From Pleomorphomonas sp. JP5 (GTDB taxonomy: Bacteria; Pseudomonadota; Alphaproteobacteria; Rhizobiales; Pleomorphomonadaceae), in contig NZ_JAMDLI010000001.1 in assembly GCF_023721815.1 (NCBI RefSeq), positions 62,001-126,000 of the forward strand: a DNA stretch of 64,000 nucleotides. The letters run 5' to 3'. The position numbers and the translations under genes are program-made. The notes beneath the pieces are model-generated. The model ran no database searches. It saw nothing but the letters and a program-made list of their open reading frames with translations, and was not told where the DNA came from. This document shows, in pieces, positions 10,937 through 21,217 of this stretch; positions within the stretch are counted from its first letter, which is position 1, and the number at the start of each line of letters is the position of its first letter.

Positions 10937-10964
10937 AAGGCCGCCCACGCACCGGGGCGGCCTT
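10937..10964 (-). terminator. Terminator of rne
   Basis: A perfect 10-bp stem (10937-10946 with 10955-10964) and, read leftward, five T at the base of the stem. It is 22 bases beyond the rne stop. It may also end rightward transcripts from the aminotransferase gene. Confidence 0.85.
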
Positions 10965-10985
10965 GATCGTTATTCCTGGCGCTTA

Positions 10986-13622
10986 TCAGAAGAAGGAGCG
11001 GCGCTGCCACCAACCCGTCTTCTTCGGGTGATTGGCATCTGGTTCCGGCTCGGGCTCGGGTTCCGGCTCGGGTTGCCGCACCGGCTCGTTGGCCTCGATC
11101 GATTTCTCGACCAGTTCCGCGACGCTTTCCATCGACGTATGGGCAGGCGCGGTTGCTGCCGGCGCATCTTCCGGAGCCTCTTTCACCTCACTTGCCAGAG
11201 TCTCCACAGGCTCGTCGTTCACAACGCTCGGAGCGGCTTCTGCTTCTGCCTCACCAGCGTCCGCAACGGGCAAGACTTCAGCTTCGGTATCGTTTGCCAC
11301 CGCCTCGGTAGCCACTGTCTCGCCATCCTGGGGGACTGTCGTGGCTTCGGATCCGGTGTCCTCCTCCAGCTGGTGCCGGCGGCGACCACCGCGGCGGCCA
11401 CGGCGACGCGACCTGCGGCGCTGCTCGCCTTCGCTCTCGCCCTCGGCGCGCGCCTCGCCATCCTCCTCTTCGGAGCCTTCGTCGTCTCCCTCGGGTGACG
11501 GCAGTTCGGCGCCCTCTCCAGCGCTGTCCTGGCTGTCGCTGGTCGCAGCATCGCCGCCCTCGGCCCGCCGCCGACGCCGCCGACGGCGCTTGCGGCGGGC
11601 ATCCCCATCTCCGCGCTCTTCGCGAGACGATTGGGACTTCTCGGTGTCGGACTCCTCGTCGTCCTCTTCCTCGATATCCTCTTCGATGTCCTCGTCATAG
11701 GGCTGTACGCTTTCAGGCGTCAGCGTCGGCGCGGGCGGCGGCGGAGCGGGGTTGAGGATGATCTCGCCACGCTCGACGGCGAAATGCTGCGAACCGAGGT
11801 GTTCATCGGCTGAAATGGTGATCGTCAGACCGAAGCGCGCCTCAAGGTCGGAAAGGTGCTTGCGCTTCTGATTGAGGATGTAGAGCGCCACCGCCGACCG
11901 GGTGCGAACGGTCAGGTGATGCGTCACGCCCTTGATCAACAGGTCTTCAAGCGAACGCAGAACGTGCAGCGCCACGCTCTCGGTGGAACGGACGATACCG
12001 GCGCCGAGGCAGTGCGGGCAGAGCTCGGTGGAGCCTTCGAGAACGCCGGTGCGGATGCGCTGGCGGCTCATCTCCATCAGGCCGAAGTGCGATATGCGAC
12101 CCACCTGGATGCGGGCACGGTCGTTCTTCAGGCAGTCCTTGAGCTTGCGCTCGACCGCCTTGTTGTTCTTGGCCTCTTCCATGTCGATGAAGTCGATCAC
12201 GATGAGGCCGGCAAGGTCGCGCAAACGGAGCTGACGAGCCACTTCCTCGGCAGCCTCGAGGTTTGTCGCGAGCGCGGTATCCTCGATGTTGTGCTCGCGT
12301 GTCGAGCGGCCAGAGTTGACGTCGATGGCGACGAGAGCTTCCGTCTGGTTGATGACGAGATAGCCACCGGACTTCAGCGTCACCTGCGGGGAGAACATCG
12401 CATCGAGCTGCGGCTCGACGCCGAAGCGGCCGAAGACGGGAATCGGATCGCGGTAGGGCTGAACGTTCTTGGCATGGCTCGGCATGAGCATGCGCATGAA
12501 GTCCTTGGCCTCGCGATAGGAGTCTTCGCCGGCCACCAGAACTTCGTCGATGTCCTTGTTGTAGAGGTCGCGAATCGACCGCTTGACCAGCGAGCCTTCC
12601 TCATAGACGAGGCTCGGCGCCGACGAGCGAAGCGTCAGCTCGCGGACGTTCTCCCAGAGGCGAAGGAGGTACTCGAAGTCGCGCTTGATCTCGGTCTTGG
12701 TCCGGGCGGCGCCGGCTGTCCTGAGAATGACGCCCATGCCCTCCGGCACGTCGAGCTCGTGGGCGATTTCCTTGAGGCGCTTGCGGTCCTGGACGTTGGT
12801 GATCTTGCGGGAAATGCCGCCACCTCGACCGGAGTTGGGCATCAGAACCGAATAGCGGCCGGCCAGAGAGAGATAGGTGGTCAGCGCGGCGCCCTTGGTG
12901 CCCCGCTCTTCCTTGACGACCTGGACCAGCAGCACCTGGCGCCGCTTGATGACTTCCTGAATGCGATACTGGCGCGCACGGCGAACACGGCGCTCCGGCA
13001 CCTCTTCCAGCGCATCTTCGGCCCCGACGCTCTCGACGTGCTCTTCCTCCTCGTCGCCCGTCCGTTCCTCGCCATCGTCGTTGATGGTTTCGACAGACTG
13101 GTCGTCATGAATGTCGATGACCCCGCCAGTCTCGAGCGTCGGCACTTCATCGTCGGATGGCTCGATGACGGGCGTTGCCTCGATGGCGTTCGTCTCTTCG
13201 GCCAGCTGCGGCTCGCCCTCCTCGGCGGGGAGCTCGCTCACGGTCTCGACGGGACGGGCCGCGGCTTTCGCCGCCAGGGCACGCGCCTGCCGGTCACGAT
13301 GCATCCGGGCGCGCCGCTCGGCCTCTTCGCGCTCTTCGGCCTCTTCGGCCTCGATCAGAGCCTGACGATCGGCCTGCGGGATTTGGTAGTAGTCCGGGTG
13401 AATCTCGGAGAAAGCCAAAAAGCCGTGGCGATTGCCGCCATACTCGACGAACGCCGCCTGCAGCGACGGTTCGACGCGCGTCACCTTGGCGAGATAGATA
13501 TTGCCTCTGAGCTGCTTTCTGGTCGCCGACTCGAAATCGAATTCCTCAACGCGGTGTCCACGCACCACAACCACCCGGGTCTCCTCCGGGTGGGTGGCAT
13601 CTATCAGCATCTTGTTTGCCAT
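10986..13622 (-). CDS. rne: ribonuclease E
   Basis: The 878-residue endonuclease drives mRNA decay and rRNA processing. An S1 domain begins near residue 38 and is split by a long acidic insertion (about 85-230), as in alphaproteobacterial RNase E. The DNase I-like catalytic part has VAIDVNSGRST and VIDFIDMEE with the metal-binding aspartates. The zinc-link CPHC is at 535-538. The C-terminal third is low complexity with acidic runs, an Arg-rich RKRRRRRRRR stretch that should bind RNA, and a GWWQRRSFF end; this is the degradosome scaffold. The ATG at 13622 gives MANKMLIDATHPEE and has a GGGAG 10 bases before it. Confidence 0.96.
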   Translation of the reverse strand: MANKMLIDATHPEETRVVVVRGHRVEEFDFESATRKQLRGNIYLAKVTRVEPSLQAAFVEYGGNRHGFLAFSEIHPDYYQIPQADRQALIEAEEAEEREEAERRARMHRDRQARALAAKAAARPVETVSELPAEEGEPQLAEETNAIEATPVIEPSDDEVPTLETGGVIDIHDDQSVETINDDGEERTGDEEEEHVESVGAEDALEEVPERRVRRARQYRIQEVIKRRQVLLVQVVKEERGTKGAALTTYLSLAGRYSVLMPNSGRGGGISRKITNVQDRKRLKEIAHELDVPEGMGVILRTAGAARTKTEIKRDFEYLLRLWENVRELTLRSSAPSLVYEEGSLVKRSIRDLYNKDIDEVLVAGEDSYREAKDFMRMLMPSHAKNVQPYRDPIPVFGRFGVEPQLDAMFSPQVTLKSGGYLVINQTEALVAIDVNSGRSTREHNIEDTALATNLEAAEEVARQLRLRDLAGLIVIDFIDMEEAKNNKAVERKLKDCLKNDRARIQVGRISHFGLMEMSRQRIRTGVLEGSTELCPHCLGAGIVRSTESVALHVLRSLEDLLIKGVTHHLTVRTRSAVALYILNQKRKHLSDLEARFGLTITISADEHLGSQHFAVERGEIILNPAPPPPAPTLTPESVQPYDEDIEEDIEEEDDEESDTEKSQSSREERGDGDARRKRRRRRRRRAEGGDAATSDSQDSAGEGAELPSPEGDDEGSEEEDGEARAEGESEGEQRRRSRRRGRRGGRRRHQLEEDTGSEATTVPQDGETVATEAVANDTEAEVLPVADAGEAEAEAAPSVVNDEPVETLASEVKEAPEDAPAATAPAHTSMESVAELVEKSIEANEPVRQPEPEPEPEPEPDANHPKKTGWWQRRSFF

Positions 13623-14352
13623 TAAGACTGACTCCCGGCCGTGTGCGCCCTCGGCACCGCCGCGACACCGCTGGAAGACTCCTGAGAGCCGTTCCTGGCA
13701 TCGCCGCGCGCTGGAAGGAGCCGCACCGGCCGTCGATAAGGGGGAAGGGAATAGGGAAAAGCGCCGGACCGACCGAGGCCGCAAATCGGGAAGCGGCAGA
13801 TGCATTACGCCATCCTGCCTTTTCGACGATTTGCTTTGGCCTCACGACTTTCACGTCCGGCACGTTCTTTCTTTTCAACACCGTCGCTCCTGAAAAACCC
13901 GCTCGGCAAAGCCAATACGGGGGAACGACGACGAATGCCTTGTTGGGCGGCCTGCGTGGCCGTGCACCGAAGCGCCGATCTTTCCGGTTGATCTACGGGC
14001 GTCCTCATATGCTTCCCGCAACGCGGCGCACGGCCGGGCGAAACACAACGAGCGAAGGACCGGGTTCCGCGCATTTACCGGAAAACCAACCGGCGGCTGC
14101 GTTGACCTCTCGGACCTCCGACTGCCGGTCGCATTCCCTCTGCATTTCAAGCAGAAGGTGAACCGGCTGGACGCTCTCAAGTACCGAGAGCAAGGATTCG
14201 GGCTCCGATCCCTTATTACTTGCGTGAAGTCCCATATGCAAGGCGATCAAATAGGCCGCCAATCAATTCCTCGCAATGTGAAGTGTTCGCGACTGCGATC
14301 GGTGGGGGGCTGGAAATGGTTAACCAAATTGGCCTAGGTACTATCCAAGGAA
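13623..14352. other. 730-base spacer between divergent rne and amiC, likely holding a long rne leader
   Basis: No reading frame here looks coding: the few open frames have ordinary composition and resemble no family I know. It must contain the promoters of rne (leftward) and amiC (rightward). RNase E genes in several bacteria have long 5' leaders through which the enzyme limits its own mRNA, and a leader of some hundred bases would fit. I could not place confident promoter boxes. Confidence 0.45.
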
Positions 14353-15690
14353 ATGCTGCCGATCCGAGGAAGAAGCGTCCGCGCGGAGAGGGGAGTTGCC
14401 ATCTCGTCGGTCTGTGGCAGTTTGGGCCGCTCATGGGATCGTTGGAGCGATCATTTGACGACCAGTGCAAACCGCTTCGCAGTCTTTCTCAGTGTCGTCC
14501 TCCTGACGGTGGCGACGCTGGCCTGTCTGACGGCTCGCGCGCTTGCCGGTGATCCGCCGGTGGCAACCGACGGCCGTGTCGTTGGGGACGAGAGTCGCAC
14601 GCGCTTCGTGCTCGATATTTCGGGAGAGATCGACCTCAGCGCCTTCACCCTTGCCGATCCTTACCGTGTCGTCATCGACCTGCCTGAGGTCGACTTCCGT
14701 CTGCCGGCGGGCACCGGCACCACAGGGCGTGGCCTTGTAAGCGATTGGCGCTACGGACAGTTCGCGGCGGGGCGGTCGCGCATCGTGCTGGACGTCACCG
14801 GTCCGGTGAGGATCGACAAGGCTTTTGTGTTGCCAGCGGTCGAGAACCAACCGGCTCGCATGGTGCTTGATCTTCTGAAGACGACAGCTGCTGCCTTTGA
14901 CGAAGAGTTGCGGAAGAGCCAACTCGCGCGCGACAGTGCCAATCAACCAGTTCAAAAAGCCGACCAACTGCCTCCTCCCGATCGCAGCAAGCGGGAAAAG
15001 CCGTTGATCGTCATCGATGCCGGGCATGGCGGCGTCGACGCCGGAACCGTCTCCGCCTCAGGAGTTCTCGAAAAGGACATCGTCCTGGCTTTTGCCAAGA
15101 AGCTGCAGGAGAATCTCGAACGAACGGGAAAGGTGGCTGTCCTTCTGACGCGGACCGATGACACGTTCCTGCCCCTCGGCGCTCGTGTTCAGTTTGCCCG
15201 TGACCACGCCGCCGACCTGTTCCTGTCCGTCCACGCTGATTCCGAGCATGAAGGCTCGGTTCGCGGCGCGACGGTCTATACGTTGTCCGACAGGGCATCC
15301 GACCGTGAGGCCGCTGCCCTCGCGGCCAAGGAAAACGCGTCCGACCTCATCGCCGGTCTCGATCTGCAACAGGAGGCCGACGAGGTGACAGACATCCTGG
15401 TCGACCTCACTCGACGGGAGACGAGGAATTTTTCGGCCGCCTTTGCGAACGGCCTCGTGGGCGATCTCGCCACGGCGACCCGGATGATCAAGAATCCGCA
15501 CCGATCCGCCGGGTTCCAGGTGTTACGGGCCCACGACGTGCCGTCGGTTCTTGTGGAAATCGGCTATCTCTCCAACGATCAGGACGAAAAGCTGCTCACT
15601 TCGGATGAGTGGCGGTCTCGTGTCGCGGGAGCCATCACACAGGCGGTTCTTCGGTTTTTCAGCCAGAAATACGCCTACCTCGGCAAATAG
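14353..15690 (+). CDS. amiC: N-acetylmuramoyl-L-alanine amidase (AmiC type)
   Basis: The 445-residue periplasmic zinc amidase cuts the lactyl-amide bond of peptidoglycan during daughter-cell separation. It has an N-terminal leader with a late hydrophobic segment (about 42-66, ending ARALAG), an AMIN wall-targeting domain (about 70-175) and an Amidase_3 domain from about 217. Zinc ligands are visible in IDAGHGGVDAG (His225), the following Glu, and SVHAD; the catalytic Glu is in VLVEIGYLSN. A helical stretch near DREAAALAAKENAS is typical of the regulated amidases that need EnvC-like activators. The ATG at 14353 is preceded by AAGG only 2 bases away, so a later start is possible. mrcA follows in the same direction. 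Confidence 0.93.
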   Translation: MLPIRGRSVRAERGVAISSVCGSLGRSWDRWSDHLTTSANRFAVFLSVVLLTVATLACLTARALAGDPPVATDGRVVGDESRTRFVLDISGEIDLSAFTLADPYRVVIDLPEVDFRLPAGTGTTGRGLVSDWRYGQFAAGRSRIVLDVTGPVRIDKAFVLPAVENQPARMVLDLLKTTAAAFDEELRKSQLARDSANQPVQKADQLPPPDRSKREKPLIVIDAGHGGVDAGTVSASGVLEKDIVLAFAKKLQENLERTGKVAVLLTRTDDTFLPLGARVQFARDHAADLFLSVHADSEHEGSVRGATVYTLSDRASDREAAALAAKENASDLIAGLDLQQEADEVTDILVDLTRRETRNFSAAFANGLVGDLATATRMIKNPHRSAGFQVLRAHDVPSVLVEIGYLSNDQDEKLLTSDEWRSRVAGAITQAVLRFFSQKYAYLGK

Positions 15691-15912
15691 TGGAAGCGGA
15701 CTGTTGCCATGAGGCAACGCCACGGCCCCGCCTTCGCCACAAAGAGCGACGAACGTCCGCACTCACGGAAACATTCGCATTCTGCGGCGTTTTAAGGTAT
15801 CGGCTGGCCCAAAAGCCGCCGTATGGCGACCGGACGAACCGGTTTTCGCCATGCCGCCGAGACGGACAGGTACGCCGGCGCGGCTGGTGTCGACGGGAAT
15901 GATGGACGGAAT

Positions 15913-18390
15913 ATGATCTTCGTAAGATTCTTCGGCTGGGTCTTCTCGATCGCGGCGATGATGTTCCTGGTGGCGGCCGGCGGCGTCGCCATCTACATCC
16001 ATTCCCTCAGCTCCGATCTGCCCGACACAAATCAGTTGCGCAACTACCAGCCACCGGTGGTGACGCGCGTTCATGCCGCCGACGGCGAGCTGGCCTCAGA
16101 GTATGCCCACGAGCGCCGCCTGTTCATGCCGATCCAGATGATTCCCGATCGGGTCAAGCAGGCCTTCGTTTCGGCCGAAGACAAGGATTTTTACACTCAC
16201 CCCGGCATCGACCTGGTCAGTCTGGCCGGAGCGGCGGTCAAGAATATCGACACCATCATTTCCGGTTCGAACAAGCGCATGGTTGGCGCTTCGACGATCA
16301 CCCAACAAGTTGCCAAGGTCTTCCTGCTGACCAATGAGCGCACCATCGATCGCAAGATACGCGAAGCGATGCTGACCCTGAAGATCGAGCAGGCCTACAC
16401 CAAGGATCAGATCCTCGAACTCTATCTGAACGAGATCTATCTCGGCTTCCGCTCCTACGGCGTTGCCGCCGCTTCGCTGGCCTACTTCGACAAGCCTCTG
16501 GCTGACCTCAAGCTGGAGGAAGTGGCCTACCTGGCGGCCCTGCCGAAAGCGCCGGAGAACTACAATCCCTACCGCAGCCGTCAGGCTGCCATCGAGCGCC
16601 GCAACTACGTCATCCAGCAGATGGTGGAAAACGGGTATGCGACGCGCGAGGAGGGCGATGCGGCCATGAAGGCGCCGCTCGTCATTGCCGAGCGCAACCA
16701 GTCGGCCAAGGTGTTCGCTTCCGAGTATTTCATCGAAGAAGTGCGTCGATCGCTGCTGGCCATGTATGGCGAGAAGGGGCTTTACGAGGGGGGGCTGTCC
16801 GTTCGCACGACCCTCGACCCGAAAATGCAGGTGATTGCCCGCAGCACGCTCCAGCGCGCGCTGCTGCGCTATGACGAAGCCCATGGCTGGCGCGGCGCCA
16901 AGAGGCAGATCGACGTTTCGAGCGACTGGGGCATTCCGCTCGCAGCCGAGGCTGGTCTGTCCGATGTGCCGGAGTGGAACCTTGCCGTCGTGCTCGGCTT
17001 CGACGGCGATTCTGCTCGAATCGGCCTGCAGCCTTCAAAGGGACCAACCGGCAAGGTGAATGACGAGCGCATCGAGGGCATCATTCCGCTCGATCAGTTG
17101 AAATGGGCGAAATGGGAGAGCGGCCCCAAGCGGGGGGCGGCGGTGAAGGCTGCTTCGGATGTGCTGTCGGTCGGTGATGTCATCTACGTCGAGAAGACCG
17201 GATCTGCTGTCGGCACGCTGGAGGCCTACCGTCTTCGTCAGTTCCCTGGCATCTCCGGCGCCCTGGTAGCCATGGACTCGACCACCGGTCGCGTGCGGGC
17301 CCTGGTTGGCGGGTTCTCCTTCGCCGAAAGCGAGTTCAACCGGGCAACCCAGGCCAAGCGCCAACCCGGCTCGTCCTTCAAGCCCTTCGTCTACTCGGCC
17401 GCCCTCGACAACGGCTACACCCCCGCGTCGGTCATTCTTGATGGCCCGATCGAGATAGATCAGGGGCCGGGCCTCGGCATGTGGCGGCCGCAGAACTATG
17501 GCGGCGGTTACGCTGGGCCGTCCACGCTCCGCACCGGCATCGAGAAGTCGCGAAATCTGATGACCGTGCGCCTCGCGCAGGACATGGGCATGCCACTGGT
17601 CGCGGAGTACGCCAAGCGCTTCGGCATCTACGACAACATGCAGCCGGTCTTGGCCATGTCGCTCGGCGCCGGCGAGACGACGGTGATGCGGCTCGTCAAT
17701 GCTTACGCCATCATTGCCAACGGCGGGCGCCGCGTGCAGCCGACCCTGATCGATCGTGTGCAGGATCGTTTCGGACGTACCATCTACCGGCACGACCAGC
17801 GCGTCTGCGAGGGGTGCAACGCCGAGGACTGGAAGGGGCAGGACGAGCCGCAGCTTATTGATGAGCGCGAGCAGGTGCTTGATCCGATGACCGCCTACCA
17901 GATCACGTCCATGATGGAAGGCGTCGTGCAGCGCGGTACGGCAACGGCGGTCAAGAGCCTCAATCGTCCGATCGCCGGCAAGACCGGGACCACCAACGAC
18001 GAGAAGGACGCCTGGTTCGTCGGGTTCACGCCCGAGCTGACCGTCGGCATCTTTCTCGGTTTCGATACGCCGAAGCCCATGGGGCACGGCGCGACCGGCG
18101 GCACGATGGCCGCGCCCGTCTTCCGCGACTTCATGGCGCAGGCTCTGGCCGGTCAGCCCCCCCAGGAGTTCAAGGTGCCCGAGGGCATGGTGCTGATCCC
18201 GATCGATCGCAAGACCGGCATGCGCGCCTATGAGGGTGAGAGCGCGATCATCGAGGCCTTCAAGCCCGGCACCGGCCCGTCCGATGTCTACTCGGTCATC
18301 GGTGGTGACGGCATGGCCTGGGGCGTGCCGACCGAGGTCAATTCGGAAGCCGACAAGGCGGCGGTGTCTGGGACGGGCGGCCTCTATTGA
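15913..18390 (+). CDS. mrcA: penicillin-binding protein 1A, bifunctional transglycosylase/transpeptidase
   Basis: The 825-residue class A PBP polymerises glycan strands and cross-links peptides. A membrane anchor (about 5-30) is followed by the GT51 domain with catalytic Glu89 in SAEDKDFYTHPGID and the GASTITQQ motif. An OB-like linker domain is next, then the transpeptidase with SSFK at 487-490, SRN at 546-548 and KTGTTN from Lys690. The ATG at 15913 has GGACGGA 4 bases upstream and puts the anchor at the N terminus; an in-frame ATG at 15823 would add 30 polar residues. It lies downstream of amiC, so two wall genes are grouped. Confidence 0.95.
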   Translation: MIFVRFFGWVFSIAAMMFLVAAGGVAIYIHSLSSDLPDTNQLRNYQPPVVTRVHAADGELASEYAHERRLFMPIQMIPDRVKQAFVSAEDKDFYTHPGIDLVSLAGAAVKNIDTIISGSNKRMVGASTITQQVAKVFLLTNERTIDRKIREAMLTLKIEQAYTKDQILELYLNEIYLGFRSYGVAAASLAYFDKPLADLKLEEVAYLAALPKAPENYNPYRSRQAAIERRNYVIQQMVENGYATREEGDAAMKAPLVIAERNQSAKVFASEYFIEEVRRSLLAMYGEKGLYEGGLSVRTTLDPKMQVIARSTLQRALLRYDEAHGWRGAKRQIDVSSDWGIPLAAEAGLSDVPEWNLAVVLGFDGDSARIGLQPSKGPTGKVNDERIEGIIPLDQLKWAKWESGPKRGAAVKAASDVLSVGDVIYVEKTGSAVGTLEAYRLRQFPGISGALVAMDSTTGRVRALVGGFSFAESEFNRATQAKRQPGSSFKPFVYSAALDNGYTPASVILDGPIEIDQGPGLGMWRPQNYGGGYAGPSTLRTGIEKSRNLMTVRLAQDMGMPLVAEYAKRFGIYDNMQPVLAMSLGAGETTVMRLVNAYAIIANGGRRVQPTLIDRVQDRFGRTIYRHDQRVCEGCNAEDWKGQDEPQLIDEREQVLDPMTAYQITSMMEGVVQRGTATAVKSLNRPIAGKTGTTNDEKDAWFVGFTPELTVGIFLGFDTPKPMGHGATGGTMAAPVFRDFMAQALAGQPPQEFKVPEGMVLIPIDRKTGMRAYEGESAIIEAFKPGTGPSDVYSVIGGDGMAWGVPTEVNSEADKAAVSGTGGLY

Positions 18391-18564
18391 CGACAGGCCC
18401 CTGAGACCACATCTCCGAGGCAGCCAAAAGGCTGAATGGAACTCGGTGGGTTTACATCGACGATATCCGTTCCTATGGTCCGCCGCGCCCGTGATCGACG
18501 ACGGGCGCCCGCCGCCGGCTTTCGCCTCGGCGCCAACTCAACCTCATGACCGGAGCTCACGCAC

Positions 18565-19696
18565 ATGCGAGCCGAAATCGAGGCCATCGTCGACGAGATC
18601 AAGCAGGGTATGGCCCTGCTGAGGAGGCATCTTTGACTGGGATGCCTCTCAGCAGCGTCTGGCCGAACTGAATGGCTTCGTCGAAGATCCGACACTCTGG
18701 AACGATCCTGAGCGCGCGCAGAAAATCATGCGCGAGCGGACCGATCTTGAGAGCCGAATCAATGGTTATCTCAAGCTTGACCGCGATCTCAAGGACAGCA
18801 TCGAGCTGATCGAGCTCGGCGAGATGGAGGACGACGCCACCGTCGTCACCGACGCCGAGAACACGTTGCGCGGCCTCAAGGACGAGATCGCCCGCCAGCA
18901 GGTGGAATCCATGCTGTCCGGCGAGGCCGATGCCAACGACACCTATATCGAAGTGAACTCCGGCGCCGGCGGTACAGAGAGCCAGGACTGGACCAACATG
19001 CTCCTGCGCATGTACACGCGCTGGGCCGAGAAACGTGGCTACAAGGTCGAACTGCTGGAAGTCCATGACGGCGAAGAAGCCGGCATCAAGAGCGCCACGG
19101 TGCTTATCAAGGGCCACAACGCCTATGGCTGGATGAAGACCGAGTCGGGCGTGCATCGCCTCGTCCGCATCTCTCCGTTCGACAGTCAGGCGCGGCGGCA
19201 CACGTCGTTCTCTTCGGTCTGGGTCTATCCGGTCATCGACGACAAGATCGAGATCGAGATCAACGAAAGCGACTGCCGTATCGATACCTACCGGGCTCAG
19301 GGCGCCGGTGGCCAGCACATCAACACGACCGACTCGGCCGTGCGCATCACGCACCATCCCTCAGGTATCGTGGTGTCTTGTCAGGCCGAGCGTTCTCAGC
19401 ACAAGAACCGGGCCACGGCCTGGAACATGCTGCGCGCGCGTCTCTACGAAGCGGAGCTGAAGAAGCGCGAGGAAAAGGCCAACGCCGAGCAGGCGGGCAA
19501 GACCGACATCGGCTGGGGACATCAAATCCGCTCTTACGTCCTGCAGCCCTACCAGTTGGTCAAGGATCTCCGCACCGGAGTCGAAAGCACGTCGCCGTCC
19601 GACGTGCTCAACGGCGATCTCGACGGTTTCATGGAAGCTGCGCTGGCCCAGCGTGCCTTCGGCAAGCAGCCGGCCGAGATTTCTGACATCGACTGA
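18565..19696 (+). CDS. prfB: peptide chain release factor 2 (needs +1 frameshift)
   Basis: RF2 reads UGA and UAA and releases the finished peptide. The gene is in two frames: 18565-18633 encodes 23 residues ending in Leu, then an in-frame TGA at 18634-18636, and reading resumes one base on at 18635 to give 376 residues. The GAGGQ peptidyl-hydrolysis motif ([12 protein letters not shown]) and the stop-codon-reading SPF tripeptide ([14 protein letters not shown]) are intact. The frameshift is autoregulatory: low RF2 lets the ribosome pause at UGA and slip. A terminator follows 37 bases after the stop. An annotation without the shift would miss the first 23 residues. Confidence 0.97.
18622..18637 (+). 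promoter_or_regulatory. Programmed +1 frameshift site of prfB
   Basis: An internal Shine-Dalgarno AGGAGG (18622-18627) is followed by CAT and then CTT TGA C. Both spacing and slip codon match the classical site (AGGGGG, three bases, CUU UGA C). The P-site tRNA slips from CUU to UUU and the next codon is GAC. Confidence 0.97.
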
Positions 19697-19732
19697 CGCG
19701 CCGCACCTGAGATTGCAGGTCTTGAATGACGA

Positions 19733-19763
19733 AAGGCGGGATGCCGATGCATCCCGCCTTTTT
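19733..19763 (+). terminator. Terminator of prfB
   Basis: A perfect 12-bp stem (19733-19744 with 19749-19760) and CGAT loop lead into TTTTT. It lies between prfB and the convergent M23 gene. Confidence 0.92.
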
Positions 19764-19786
19764 CATACTACCGATGCTCAATGCCT

Positions 19787-21088
19787 TCACGGCAGCAGGT
19801 TGGCCAGCTTCTTTCCCGCATTGATGTAGTTGACGGGATTGATCGGTGCACCGTTGACGCGCGTTTCGTAGTGGAGGTGCGGGCCGGTGGAGCGCCCGGT
19901 GGAGCCCACCTCTCCGATCACGGTGTCCCGTGTCACGCGGTCGCCTACACGGGCGGTGATGCGCGACATGTGCCCGTAGCGCGTGGTGACACCATTGCCG
20001 TGATCGATCTCGACGAGGTTGCCATAGCCACCGGACCAGCCGGCCACCGTGACGACACCGGGTGCCGTCGGCTTGATGTCGGTGCCGGTGGGCGAGCGGA
20101 AGTCGATTCCGGCATGGAACGCCAGCGAACCAAGGAAGGGATCGCGACGCGAACCGAAGTTCGAAGTCATGCCACCGCCGGGGAGGGGGCGGATAAGCGG
20201 CAGGCGGGCCGCGGCCGCCTTTACCTGCGCCATGCGGTTAAAGGCCTGGTCGGCTTCCTGCATTGCGGTGGCGAGTGCCTGGGCGCCACCGATGGGAATA
20301 TAGGGACCGCCGACAGCTTCTTCGGAGTCGGATGGTCCTTCCGGGACGTTCACGCGCAGGCCGGCATCGGAGATGATCTCGACGGCGGCGTCTACGCGGG
20401 AGTTGGCGGCTTCGGCAATGGCTTCCACGGCTTTCGCCTGCTCTGCGTCAACGGAGGCGAGATGCTTGGAGATCGCCTTGAAGTCGGGCTTGCCGTCCGC
20501 CGTGCGCAGATCGATCTTTGGAACGACCGCGGTTCCCGCCGCCGAGGTCAACGCATCGAACTGGCGGTCGATCAAGCTGGCTCGTCCGGCGTCGGCATAG
20601 GCGTTTATAGAACCGGTCACGTCGGCCGGGTCGAGCGCTGCCTGTCTGTCTGCTGGAACCGCCGTGTTGTTGTCGTCTATGAGGCCGATGCTTCGCGCCT
20701 TGTCGATCAGTTCGCCGACAGCGCGTTGACGGTCCGCGATTCCCCGCTGGGCGGACATGATCTTCTCGACCTTCTCGTCCATCGCCACGCTGTCGAGAAT
20801 CTGCCGGCTGGAGATGCGGTCTATTTCCGAGCGCAGGCGTGCGATGCGATCCTCATAGGCCTGCTGCATGTTGGCGTTACGCTCGCGCACCAGATCGAAC
20901 AGATCGTCGCGAAACACGAGGTAGGTTGTCGCTGCCAAAAAGCCCAGCGAAACGGCAAGGAACAGCGTCAGGCCGCCGAACAGAGCCAGTGGGCTGAACG
21001 TATAGGTGCGTGTGTTGTCCCGGCTGATGATGACAATGCGTCTCGCCGAGCTCTGGCTGCGGTATCGATCTGCGGCTTGTGGTCTCAT
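19787..21088 (-). CDS. M23 family metallopeptidase (LytM domain), membrane-anchored
   Basis: The 433-residue protein has a basic cytoplasmic start, one transmembrane helix (about 33-56), a long helical/coiled-coil region, and a C-terminal LytM domain. Zinc and catalytic residues are seen in HAGIDFRSPTGTD and in GPHLHYETRVNG (HxH), so it should be an active peptidoglycan DD- or LD-endopeptidase rather than a degenerate EnvC-like activator. The ATG at 21088 has GGAG 11 bases upstream; a GTG at 21121 would add 11 residues. It converges on prfB. Confidence 0.88.
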   Translation of the reverse strand: MRPQAADRYRSQSSARRIVIISRDNTRTYTFSPLALFGGLTLFLAVSLGFLAATTYLVFRDDLFDLVRERNANMQQAYEDRIARLRSEIDRISSRQILDSVAMDEKVEKIMSAQRGIADRQRAVGELIDKARSIGLIDDNNTAVPADRQAALDPADVTGSINAYADAGRASLIDRQFDALTSAAGTAVVPKIDLRTADGKPDFKAISKHLASVDAEQAKAVEAIAEAANSRVDAAVEIISDAGLRVNVPEGPSDSEEAVGGPYIPIGGAQALATAMQEADQAFNRMAQVKAAAARLPLIRPLPGGGMTSNFGSRRDPFLGSLAFHAGIDFRSPTGTDIKPTAPGVVTVAGWSGGYGNLVEIDHGNGVTTRYGHMSRITARVGDRVTRDTVIGEVGSTGRSTGPHLHYETRVNGAPINPVNYINAGKKLANLLP

Positions 21089-21217
21089 CAACGCAACGCT
21101 CCAGGCGAAAACCAACCGCACCGACGCATGCGACGGGCGGAACTCCTTGGGAGCGATTAGAGACTGTTAGGGTTAATGAAGGCTTGAAGCGGACAAAATC
21201 CGCCGAAAGGCTTTGAT

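Noticed and set aside
11856-13625. 589-residue open frame on the plus strand over rne
   Set aside because: It mirrors the codon structure of rne on the other strand, shows no family features, and rne is certain.
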